A stretch of 32,386 nt of DNA. Source: Paludibacter sp. GTDB lineage: Bacteria > Bacteroidota > Bacteroidia > Bacteroidales > Paludibacteraceae. Shown piece after piece: positions 25,690 through 32,386 of this stretch. The stretch is taken from positions 1 to 32,386 of the forward strand of contig DAIDKM010000028.1 in assembly GCA_027450045.1 (NCBI GenBank), read 5' to 3'. How positions within the stretch are numbered: the first letter of the stretch is position 1; every line of letters begins with the position of its first letter. The position numbers and the translations under genes were made by a program. The notes under the pieces were generated by a model that ran no database searches, was not told where the DNA came from, and worked only from the letters and a program-made list of their open reading frames with translations.

Positions 25690-26865
25690 GTGGAATCAAC
25701 AAAAGTTTCTTTGTGGAAGATTTTTTCAGCCTACCTAATGGTTGGATTGACAGCTTTCAGCATGGCCATTCTTCAAAAACTTAAATCGCTTGTAATTCGC
25801 AATAAATGGTTGAGTGAAGAAGAGATGAACGAAGGACTTGCTCTGGTGCAACTTTATCCCGGTCCAATTATGGTTGACTTCACAGCGTATGTTGGTTATA
25901 AGCTGCGTGGAGTAGCGGGGGCTGTTGCAGCCACTGTCGGCTTTATTCTTCCTTCGTTTTTCATGATGCTGGCGTTGTCTTTCTTGTATTTTTCTGCAAG
26001 CAACTTAGCGTGGATTCATTTGGTATTTTCCGGCCTGGAGGCTCTCGTCATCGGAGTAATCTTTAATGTCACCCTCGACATGGGAGCGAAAGTTATCAAA
26101 GGAAAAATTGAAGCGGTGATTGCTTTATTGGCTTTTGCTGTGCTTTTATTCAAAATCAATTCAATATGGGTCGTTTTAGTTTCGCTTGCTCTTGGCGCAC
26201 TGTTTATTCGTTCAAAAGCAAAAACAGCAACCATCCCGGCCTCTAAAACATTTCTTCCTTTGCAACGTTGGATAGGAATTTCTTTTGTATCGCTTGTTGT
26301 ACTACTTGTGGCTGTATTTTCATGGTTTCTCAAGTCGGATGTCGCTTCCCTTGCACTATCATTATTCAAGATTGGCTCTGTGGCATTCGGGAATGGGACA
26401 ACCATTATACCGCTTATTCAAACCGATGTGGTAAATGGGCATCATTGGTTGACAATGAGTCAATTTGCAGACGGCATTGCCTTAGGTCAAATAACGCCAG
26501 GCCCGTTTTTAATCACCTCAACTTTTATTGGGTATAAAATGGGAGGAGTGTTTGGCGCAGCGCTTGCCACGTTTGCCATGTTTTCTCCGTCGTTTGTTAT
26601 GACGCTCATTTTTACCGAATTGTTTGTTCATATCAGAAATCTGAAGGCAATTCGTGGCGCGTTGGCCGGTGTTCTGGCTTCGTTTGTGGGGATGTTATCC
26701 TTTGTTATTTTAGACCTATCAACGGCGATCTTGAAAACGCCGGCTTCTTTTGCGATGACTGCACTTGCTTTTATTGCAGTGCGATGGTTTAAGTTGGATG
26801 TGATCTGGGTTTTTACCGGTGGATTAGTTTTGTGGATCGGACTGGTTGCAATGAAAATAGTGTGA
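25690..26865 (+). CDS. ChrA-type (CHR family) transporter
   Basis: A 391-residue bidomain CHR protein with ~10-12 membrane segments. Each half carries a PGP motif: LYPGP (55-59) and ITPGP (268-272). The C-terminal half keeps FGNG (233-236). The equivalent N-terminal motif (normally FGG-like) reads AFSMAI (22-27), so the first half is atypical. ChrA proteins export chromate, and relatives are assumed to move other oxyanions. The start is GTG at 25690, 12 nt after the thioredoxin stop. Tight pairing with a secreted thioredoxin suggests redox-linked export rather than plain chromate resistance (inference). Confidence 0.82.
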   Translation: MESTKVSLWKIFSAYLMVGLTAFSMAILQKLKSLVIRNKWLSEEEMNEGLALVQLYPGPIMVDFTAYVGYKLRGVAGAVAATVGFILPSFFMMLALSFLYFSASNLAWIHLVFSGLEALVIGVIFNVTLDMGAKVIKGKIEAVIALLAFAVLLFKINSIWVVLVSLALGALFIRSKAKTATIPASKTFLPLQRWIGISFVSLVVLLVAVFSWFLKSDVASLALSLFKIGSVAFGNGTTIIPLIQTDVVNGHHWLTMSQFADGIALGQITPGPFLITSTFIGYKMGGVFGAALATFAMFSPSFVMTLIFTELFVHIRNLKAIRGALAGVLASFVGMLSFVILDLSTAILKTPASFAMTALAFIAVRWFKLDVIWVFTGGLVLWIGLVAMKIV

Positions 26866-26918
26866 AAAAATTCCTGAAATTTTATACCTATAGTCCTGAA
26901 AACATATGCCATTAATCA

Positions 26919-26969
26919 TTTATTCACGATTTGAAAAATCAAGATTTCTGTAGTTTTTCACCCTATTTG
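26919..26969 (+). promoter_or_regulatory. 51-bp shared upstream element, copy 2 (flavoprotein gene)
   Basis: This copy matches 16938-16988 at 43 of 51 positions without gaps, including the identical AAAAATCAAGATTTCTGT (26934-26951). It ends exactly at the -33 TTTG. Its conservation 10 kb away in the same orientation relative to a promoter points to a shared activator site or duplicated promoter. Confidence 0.65.
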
Positions 26970-26999
26970 AAGAAAACGTAATTTGGGAATGTATCTTTG
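26966..26999 (+). promoter_or_regulatory. Promoter of the flavoprotein disulfide reductase gene
   Basis: TTTG (26966-26969) and TATCTTTG (26992-26999) with a 22-nt spacer match the Bacteroidota consensus. The -7 box is identical to those of tetR and the DUF2723 gene. Transcription would start near 27006, giving a leader of ~78 nt that contains the palindrome at 27038-27053. Confidence 0.65.
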
Positions 27000-27037
27000 T
27001 AATCAAGGAATATGATACATGCTTTTTTATAATTAAT

Positions 27038-27053
27038 AAGTGATCGGTCACTT
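27038..27053. promoter_or_regulatory. Palindromic TetR-type operator candidate
   Basis: AAGTGA-TCGG-TCACTT has perfect 6-bp arms. It lies between the promoter and the flavoprotein start, where a bound repressor would block transcription. It is related (14 of 17) to the site before the porin. The spacing and symmetry are typical of TetR-family operators. Confidence 0.5.
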
Positions 27054-27083
27054 GCTATATAAATATCAATAAATCATATAGAT

Positions 27084-28499
27084 ATGAATGATAAATTTGA
27101 CGTCATTGTTATTGGTGGCGGTCCCGGAGGAACTCCTGCGGCAATGCAATTGGCTGCAAACGGGAAAAAAGTTTTGTTGGCAGAGGAATCGGGCAAACTC
27201 GGGGGCGCTTGTTTGTTTGTCGGATGCATCCCTTCCAAGATTATCAAACATGGAGCCGATGTTTTCATTGCTCAACATCAGAACCATGCTCACAAGACGA
27301 AGTTGTCGCATGAAGAACTAACCGAAACATGGCAATCGATTCGGCATGAAATGGATCGAATCCTGAATGGGAGATCCAATGCAGCCATTAATCAGGTCAG
27401 CCAGATGCCGATCACATTTGTGGCAGGTAAGGTACGCTTTATATCGAATAAAGAAATTGAAATCAACAATATCCGGTATTGGTTTGACAAAGCCATTATT
27501 GCCACCGGCTCGCATTCGTTTGTACCGCCTTTCAAAGGGAACGAGATAAAAGAGGTGTTGACTAATGAAGTGTTATTTAATCAACCTACATTGCCATCGT
27601 CCATGCTCATTGTTGGCGGTGGGCCGATAGGCATCGAGTTGGCGCAGATGTTGAATAAACTACAGGTTAAATGCACCGTTGTGGAGATGATGCCGGGTTT
27701 ATTGTCGGGCGTGGTGGAACCTGAATTTGCCGAAGGTATTACAAAAAAATTGCAAGCGACAGGAATTGACGTACATACACATGCAAAAGTAGAAGAGATT
27801 AATAAGATTGACGGTAAGTTTCAAACCGTTTTTATGGATGCAGAAGGGAAACAACAAGAATTGCTCACGGAGAAAGTGTTGGTGGTAACAGGCAAAGTTC
27901 CTTCGTTGGAGGGACTGAATTTAGAAGCTACCGGCGTTCATTTTGAGCGGAATGGCATTGTTGTGAATGAATTTTTAGAGACTTCGGTCAGTGGTATTTA
28001 TGCAACAGGCGACGTGGTGTTGGGTGGTCCCAAGTTTGCTCACACAGCGACGTATGAAGCACACATTGCGGCTACCAATATTCTGCGGGGGAATATCAAC
28101 AAGACTTGTTTTTCCAAAAACTCATGGGTCTTATTTTCCGATCCCGAAATAGCTGCCGCGGGTTTTACCGAAGCAGAAGCCGTGAAGGCAGGCTTTGAGG
28201 TTGTGACCGGTATGTATGATTACAAAGTAGATGCTACTGCGCAAATTAGCGGCGATGAGTTCGGTTTCTTGAAATTCATCGTCAATCGGCACACTCAGGA
28301 GATTCTGGGCGTTCATATCTTTATCAATGGAGCTGCTTCGTTAAGTGGCGAGGCTTCATTGATTGTCTCTAAGAAATTGACATTGAAGGATGTGGCTTGC
28401 GCAATTTATCCGCATCCAACTTTAACAGAGGCATTTGGCGTGCTGGCATTGAGAATGCTTTCGGATATTAAATTCAGCGAGCAAACAACGATTAAATAG
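27084..28499 (+). CDS. Class I pyridine-nucleotide disulfide oxidoreductase (Lpd-like)
   Basis: A 471-residue flavoprotein. It has the FAD site GGGPGG (11-16), the redox-active pair C43/C48 in GGACLFVGCIPSK, the NAD(P) site GGGPIGIE (178-185), TGD near the second FAD contact and the C-terminal dimer-interface HPTLTE (H444, E449). The active layout equals dihydrolipoamide dehydrogenase. It lacks the vicinal C-terminal Cys pair of mercuric reductase. No 2-oxo acid dehydrogenase genes are nearby, so a stand-alone thiol or disulfide reductase is more likely. It carries the same 51-bp element as the pump operon and a TetR-type palindrome. I infer that it supplies reducing equivalents to the cluster's thiol proteins. 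Confidence 0.88.
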   Translation: MNDKFDVIVIGGGPGGTPAAMQLAANGKKVLLAEESGKLGGACLFVGCIPSKIIKHGADVFIAQHQNHAHKTKLSHEELTETWQSIRHEMDRILNGRSNAAINQVSQMPITFVAGKVRFISNKEIEINNIRYWFDKAIIATGSHSFVPPFKGNEIKEVLTNEVLFNQPTLPSSMLIVGGGPIGIELAQMLNKLQVKCTVVEMMPGLLSGVVEPEFAEGITKKLQATGIDVHTHAKVEEINKIDGKFQTVFMDAEGKQQELLTEKVLVVTGKVPSLEGLNLEATGVHFERNGIVVNEFLETSVSGIYATGDVVLGGPKFAHTATYEAHIAATNILRGNINKTCFSKNSWVLFSDPEIAAAGFTEAEAVKAGFEVVTGMYDYKVDATAQISGDEFGFLKFIVNRHTQEILGVHIFINGAASLSGEASLIVSKKLTLKDVACAIYPHPTLTEAFGVLALRMLSDIKFSEQTTIK

Positions 28500-28820
28500 T
28501 GCTTTGAAAAGAAAATTCGAAGTTAAATCTGCTTTATTCATTATTGGAAGGCATAAACAAGGTAGTTAAAAGCAGTCAGTAAGAACCTGAATATATGAAT
28601 TTTGAGGAAGCTACAGGAAGATACGAAGTTAAGGAAGATATGAGGATGTTCCATTGCCAATTAGATTTCTTCAGGACATAACACATTGACCATTTACCAA
28701 GAATTAGTAGATTGCCAATTGCCTTAATTCCTTCTGCCTTAAACTCCTTCAACCTTTGGCTTTATTGTCGTAATTACCATTAATTATTAAGTGCTTATTA
28801 TTCATCTAAAAATTAGAAGT
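28500..28820. other. Gene-free region with degenerate repeats
   Basis: No gene is recognisable. The DNA contains degenerate ATTGCCAATT-type motifs and a 32-nt segment (28606-28637) that recurs inverted at 29825-29856. No clear promoter for the next gene was found. Confidence 0.5.
28606..28637 (-). repeat. 32-bp inverted repeat, left copy
   Basis: The reverse complement of this segment matches 29825-29856 at 29 of 32 positions. Together the copies flank the outer-membrane protein gene. They belong to a purine/pyrimidine-rich repeat style seen in the neighbouring gene-free DNA. Confidence 0.6.
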
Positions 28821-29579
28821 ATGAAAAGATTAATTGTTATTTCGTTTGTTTTTGCATGTTCGATGAGTTTAGTAATGGCTCAATCGACATCCGAAAAAAG
28901 AGTTTCGCCTTTAACGGTGGGAGCCTTTGGCGGCTTAAATATCCCTGATTTAACCGGAGGCGGTGGTAACCCGTTAAGTTCAGGCTGGTCTTCCCGATCA
29001 GGCATTGCTTACGGCTTAACCTTCAATTGGAATACGGGGACACACTTTGCATGGCAAGCCGATGTTCTCTATTCGAGCGAAGGTGGTCAGCGGAATGGAT
29101 TGCAGGCATTTATGGCTAATCCTGACCCAACAACACAATCTGTTATGCCATATTTATATGCAAATATTAAGAATGCATCAGAACTAAATTATTTAGAGAT
29201 ACCGATTATGGGTAAATTCTTAATTCCGGTTACGAAAACCTCTAATTTTTATGTTGATTTTGGCCCTTATGTAGGTATTCTACTGAATGCAAAACAAATT
29301 ACAAGTGGGTCAAGTCCTGTGTATGGAGATATGGCTGGAACAATCCAAATTGGAGGTACGAAAAGTTTTGATGCCAGTACAGACATTACGAATCAAATCA
29401 ATACGATCAATTTTGGTTTGACAGGTGGCTTTGGATTCTCTCAGGCAGTTGGTTTTGGCTCTGTTTTTCTTGATTTCCGCGGAGCGTATGGGTTGACAAC
29501 TATTCAGAATAATTCGCAAAATGGAGATAACCACACCGGGAATCTGTGTATCTCGTTAGGCTACTCCATTCCATTGTAA
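28821..29579 (+). CDS. Outer-membrane beta-barrel protein (PorT-like family)
   Basis: A 252-residue protein with a signal peptide (1-21, ending LVMAQ). It is a Gly/aromatic-rich barrel of the small outer-membrane beta-barrel type common in Bacteroidota: VGAFGGLNIPDL near the start, FNWNTGTHFAWQADVLYS in the first third and a final strand ending SIPL. The start is the ATG at 28821, where the signal peptide begins; an upstream in-frame ATG adds ten non-signal residues. It is monocistronic, with a terminator at 29701. Function is unknown, and I see no link to the accessory cluster beyond proximity. Confidence 0.75.
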   Translation: MKRLIVISFVFACSMSLVMAQSTSEKRVSPLTVGAFGGLNIPDLTGGGGNPLSSGWSSRSGIAYGLTFNWNTGTHFAWQADVLYSSEGGQRNGLQAFMANPDPTTQSVMPYLYANIKNASELNYLEIPIMGKFLIPVTKTSNFYVDFGPYVGILLNAKQITSGSSPVYGDMAGTIQIGGTKSFDASTDITNQINTINFGLTGGFGFSQAVGFGSVFLDFRGAYGLTTIQNNSQNGDNHTGNLCISLGYSIPL

Positions 29580-29700
29580 TCAACTATGCATTTAGACAAG
29601 CCACATCACAAGAAATAACGGCAACTCCAAACTTGTCTCTCCTAAAAGATTGTGGTGATCGAAACTGTATTGAATCTTTTTCCTCAATGATATATTACAC

Positions 29701-29736
29701 AGAGATAGCTTCTCTTGAAAAGAGGCTATCTCTTTT
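29701..29736 (+). terminator. Terminator after the outer-membrane protein gene
   Basis: AGAGATAGC plus CTCTT (29701-29716, with a TT bulge) pairs with AAGAG plus GCTATCTCT (29720-29733) around a GAA loop, followed by TTTG. It lies 121 nt downstream of the stop. The intervening DNA (29580-29700) holds no recognisable gene. Confidence 0.7.
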
Positions 29737-29917
29737 GTGATATAACCAGTCTCCGATTAGCACGGAATGAACCTTGTCTCGTCCAGAACATTGTTTACAG
29801 ATTTCATTGTCAATTGTTTCCTAACTTCCTTAACTTCTTATCTCCCTGTAACTTCCGGATTGACAATTGTCCATTGCTTTTTCATTTATCGCTAACCACT
29901 CACTATTTACCATTCCA
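29737..29917. other. Repeat-bearing intergenic stretch
   Basis: It contains ATTGTCAATTGT and GACAATTGTCC motifs and the right copy of the 32-bp inverted repeat. No gene was seen. Confidence 0.45.
29825..29856 (+). repeat. 32-bp inverted repeat, right copy
   Basis: It matches the reverse complement of 28606-28637 at 29 of 32 positions. It lies between the outer-membrane protein terminator and the end of the ATPase gene. Confidence 0.6.
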
Positions 29918-31147
29918 CTACAAATCACTTAACAAAAAATCTTTCAAATGCATTTGTTCAATTCCATTATAATTACTCCCTGCATTGTATTCATCCATCG
30001 TAATCACATATTTACGATAGTTATCGCCAATTTTCAATAAATTTCCAAATTCCCGATTCACTGTACTTTCGTCAGCAAGCATATATGCAACCTGAACATA
30101 GATAATTTTCCCATCTTTTTCGGCCACGAAATCAACCTCTGTTGCGCCCAATTGCCCTACATATACTCTATATCCTAATCGAATTAAATGGAGGTAAACA
30201 GTGTTTTCCATCACTTTGTTGATATCTTTTCTTCTGTCAAAGCCACGAATACAATTCCGAAGCCCTATATCTTCGAAATAGTATTTTTCTCCCACTTCAA
30301 AAATCCGTAACCCTGCAATATCATAACGCGGCACCTTGTAAACAAAAAATGCAGCGGAAAGAGGTTTCAAATAATTCAACACGGCTTGTGTTGTAACCGA
30401 GGTGCGTTGCGATTTCAAATACTTGGCTATATTGTTAGCCGAAAACTGATTGCCAACATTATCAGCAAGAAATTCCACTAAGTTTTCTAAAAACGTGATA
30501 TTGCGAATTCCCTCACGAGCCACAACATCTTTCAACAAAATAGTCGAATACACATTACGCAAGTACTCATACACGGTGATAACGTCCAATCCTATCACTT
30601 TCAAAAATGGCATCCCGCCAACAGTAAGATACTTATTCAGATTTTCCGTCGAATTAGCCAATTGGAAGAAATTCAAAAACTCATCATAACCCAATGAATG
30701 AACGGTAAATTCAATGTATCTCCCAGCTAAAAAAGTAGTCAATTCTCCCGAAAACATGTTGGCATTGCTTCCACTACAAAATAGATCGCAACAATTTTCA
30801 GCGAGTAAACTCCGCAACGCTTTCTCAAAATGCACGATCTCTTGTATCTCATCCACGAAAAGATAATTTTTGACGCCATCTCTCAAATGATCCTTTACGA
30901 AATGATACAAGATGTCATCATCCGTAATATGTTCGTATGGATTTAGCTCTTTATTGATGTAAATGATATTAGCTGATGCGTCTGTTTGCCTTATATCCTC
31001 TATCAATTGAAAAAGGATATAGCTTTTCCCCACTCTACGCTGCCCCGAGATCACTTTTATGATCGCTTTATCTATAAACGGCTTTATCCGCTCTGTATAG
31101 ATCGGACGGGGGATAAAGGGTCTTGTACTTAATATTTCATCTATCAT
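29918..31147 (-). CDS. AAA_14/DUF4143 ATPase
   Basis: A 409-residue protein. The N-terminal P-loop ATPase has Walker A GQRRVGKS (35-42) and Walker B YLFVDE (95-100), then a winged-helix-like middle. The C-terminal DUF4143 domain ends in a restriction-endonuclease-like fold (EVDFVAEKDGKIIYVQV), where the usual catalytic Lys-type motif is not obvious. These proteins are common in Bacteroidota and archaea, often in multiple copies in variable regions; their role is unknown. On the minus strand TATATTTG (plus 31194-31201) resembles a -7 box. The gene is flanked by repeat-rich DNA on both sides, which fits a mobile or exchanged gene (inference). Confidence 0.85.
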   Translation of the reverse strand: MIDEILSTRPFIPRPIYTERIKPFIDKAIIKVISGQRRVGKSYILFQLIEDIRQTDASANIIYINKELNPYEHITDDDILYHFVKDHLRDGVKNYLFVDEIQEIVHFEKALRSLLAENCCDLFCSGSNANMFSGELTTFLAGRYIEFTVHSLGYDEFLNFFQLANSTENLNKYLTVGGMPFLKVIGLDVITVYEYLRNVYSTILLKDVVAREGIRNITFLENLVEFLADNVGNQFSANNIAKYLKSQRTSVTTQAVLNYLKPLSAAFFVYKVPRYDIAGLRIFEVGEKYYFEDIGLRNCIRGFDRRKDINKVMENTVYLHLIRLGYRVYVGQLGATEVDFVAEKDGKIIYVQVAYMLADESTVNREFGNLLKIGDNYRKYVITMDEYNAGSNYNGIEQMHLKDFLLSDL

Positions 31148-31527
31148 AATAGATATACTTGAGAGTAAATTTAAATCTGTCTATTATAATTGGCAAATAT
31201 ACAAACAAAATCCTTTCCATCACTCATCATTTGTATCACCTTGAAAATTGGGTACTCTTCTCATTGTCAACTGCCATCACAAGGCTGAAGACTAAAGGTG
31301 TTAAGAATGAAGGGATTAAATAATACGCTAATATGTCAATTGCCAATGGAATATGCAGTTGTTAAAGGACTCAATTACTCAGCTATTCAAGTATTCAGGC
31401 ATCAACAAAGAGGCAATAGGGAACTGACCACTAACAATTAACCATTAATCATTCACCCACCGCTAATTTTCAGATTTCATTGTCAATTGTCAACTGTCAA
31501 TTTTTTTCGCTTACCATTAACCGCTAT
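31148..31527. other. Gene-free AT-rich region with short repeated motifs
   Basis: Motifs of the type TTGTCAATTG, CAACTGTCAATT and ACCATTAA recur (31330-31350, 31440-31455, 31480-31515), similar to the gene-free DNA at 28.5 and 29.8 kb. A possible -7 box for the ATPase gene lies at 31194-31201 (minus). No gene was seen. Confidence 0.45.
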
Positions 31528-32386
31528 TTAATGCAGCTTAAAATATTTCTTTTTGAAAAGCACATAGACAACGGATAGCGCTACACACACCGCCGAAAGA
31601 TACAGATAACCGTGCGACGAAAACGCCAATAATCCTACGGCTATCAAGGCTTGCAACACCATATAGAGAGACGACACCGCCACATGCGGAATTTTTAACT
31701 CATTGGCCATGATCTGAAAAACATGCTTTCGATGGGCTTCAAAAATATTTTCTTTCAACACGATCCGATGCACTATGGTTAAGATGGTATCAACTCCATA
31801 CACAGCCAATAAAACAAGGTAGCTGTAATCACCCGTTTTAATAATTAACTTTCCTAATAGAAACACCAGAATAAAGGCCACGGAAATAGCGCCCACATCG
31901 CCTGCAAAACATTTGGCTTTCGTACGAAAATTAAAGAACAGGAAGATGATCAATGCGAGCATCAAAACAAACAGAAATCCAGTATCGACAAAAACAACCT
32001 GATGGCTGTTGATATACCACAATGCACCCACTACCACCAAACTATACCCTCCGGTAATGCCATTGATGCCATCCATAAAATTATACGCGTTCAATATACC
32101 TGTGCAAAACACGATAGCGATAATCGTAAAATACCAGGGATACGAATACAAACCCCATTGATAAAAAAGGAAAGCCATGGCAACAAAATGCACCAGCAAC
32201 CGAAGCTTCGTGGATTGAGGACGAATATCATCGGCAAAACTCACGAAGGATATCAAGGTCAGGCCCGCAAAAAACCACGGATATTGAAAACCTTCCAATA
32301 GAAAATAGAGCATCACTCCCACGTAAAATACAATACCTCCACCACGCAAGGTAATGCGCGTATGCGAACTCCGCTCATTCGGCTTA
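31528..32386 (-). CDS. MraY/WecA-family glycosyl-1-phosphate transferase, 5' end beyond window
   Basis: The frame is open to the window edge. The edge residues PNERSSHTRITLRGGG are the well-conserved family start region, so a short N-terminal part is missing. Membrane segments alternate with the catalytic loops SFADDIRP, NAYNFMDGINGI and FAGDVG, the Asp motifs of polyprenyl-phosphate sugar-1-phosphate transferases. These enzymes link a UDP-activated amino sugar phosphate to undecaprenyl phosphate, starting O-antigen, capsule or exopolysaccharide synthesis. MraY itself is unlikely, because no cell-wall cluster is visible and the sequence looks WecA/WbpL-like. The downstream DNA is the repeat-rich gap before the ATPase. 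Confidence 0.87.
   Translation of the reverse strand, partial: KPNERSSHTRITLRGGGIVFYVGVMLYFLLEGFQYPWFFAGLTLISFVSFADDIRPQSTKLRLLVHFVAMAFLFYQWGLYSYPWYFTIIAIVFCTGILNAYNFMDGINGITGGYSLVVVGALWYINSHQVVFVDTGFLFVLMLALIIFLFFNFRTKAKCFAGDVGAISVAFILVFLLGKLIIKTGDYSYLVLLAVYGVDTILTIVHRIVLKENIFEAHRKHVFQIMANELKIPHVAVSSLYMVLQALIAVGLLAFSSHGYLYLSAVCVALSVVYVLFKKKYFKLH

Noticed and set aside
27084-28499. Mercuric reductase (MerA)
   Set aside because: No N-terminal MerP-like domain and no C-terminal vicinal Cys pair. HPTLTE at the C-terminus is of the dihydrolipoamide dehydrogenase type, and no merT/merP/merR is nearby.
1-32386. CRISPR arrays, tRNA or rRNA genes
   Set aside because: No regularly spaced repeat with unique spacers was seen, and no tRNA-like or rRNA-like sequence was recognised in the gene-free stretches. 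The 28-bp tandem repeat has no spacers.

Overview
The window looks like a chromosomal segment of a Bacteroidota (Bacteroidales-like) bacterium. The evidence is promoters of the TTTG / TAnnTTTG type (for example TATCTTTG upstream of genes at 284, 13220 and 27084), A-rich leaders mostly without Shine-Dalgarno sequences, and typical Bacteroidota families: a DUF2723 membrane protein, a DksA-like protein that has lost its zinc cysteines, a long type-2 isoleucyl-tRNA synthetase and an AAA/DUF4143 ATPase. I cannot assign a genus. Several envelope and redox genes suggest an anaerobe or facultative anaerobe from a metal- or toxin-exposed habitat, but that is inference.

Layout. 1-4.8 kb (plus strand): DUF2723 membrane protein, strong terminator, NodB-type polysaccharide deacetylase, PAP2-type phosphatase. 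4.8-10.4 kb (minus strand): ileS, dksA-like, terminator, hisF, rsmE. 10.5-12.3 kb: internally deleted ISAs1-family transposase remnant, then an NhaD Na+/H+ antiporter. 12.3-13.2 kb: gene-free, with hairpin repeats and a 28-bp tandem repeat. 13.2-28.5 kb (all plus strand): a long accessory cluster. 28.5-32.4 kb: outer-membrane beta-barrel protein, AAA/DUF4143 ATPase and a 5'-truncated MraY/WecA-like glycosyltransferase, separated by repeat-rich gene-free DNA.

The accessory cluster is the main find. In order it encodes a TetR regulator, an AlgE-like porin, a TauE/SafE permease, an FmdE-family protein with a C-terminal zinc finger, a TolC/MFP/RND efflux pump, an ArsF-like thioredoxin-fold lipoprotein, an ArsG/CcdA-like permease, a second divergent FmdE protein, a secreted thioredoxin, a ChrA-like transporter and a dihydrolipoamide-dehydrogenase-like flavoprotein. 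The parts cover the cytosol (two FmdE proteins, flavoprotein), inner membrane (TauE, ArsG, ChrA, RND), periplasm (ArsF, thioredoxin, MFP) and outer membrane (porin, TolC). A 51-bp upstream element shared (43/51) by the tolC and flavoprotein promoters, and TetR-type palindromes near the porin and flavoprotein genes, suggest joint regulation. My hypothesis is an envelope-spanning, thiol-redox-coupled detoxification or efflux system for a metal(loid) oxyanion or organo-metalloid, with the FmdE pair as metal-handling components. No ArsR, ArsB, ArsC, ArsM or ArsE-like gene is present, so it is not a standard arsenic operon.

A second notable point is that the IleRS carries GIHH where class I synthetases have HIGH, the swapped GxHH signature linked to very strong mupirocin resistance in type-2 IleRS.
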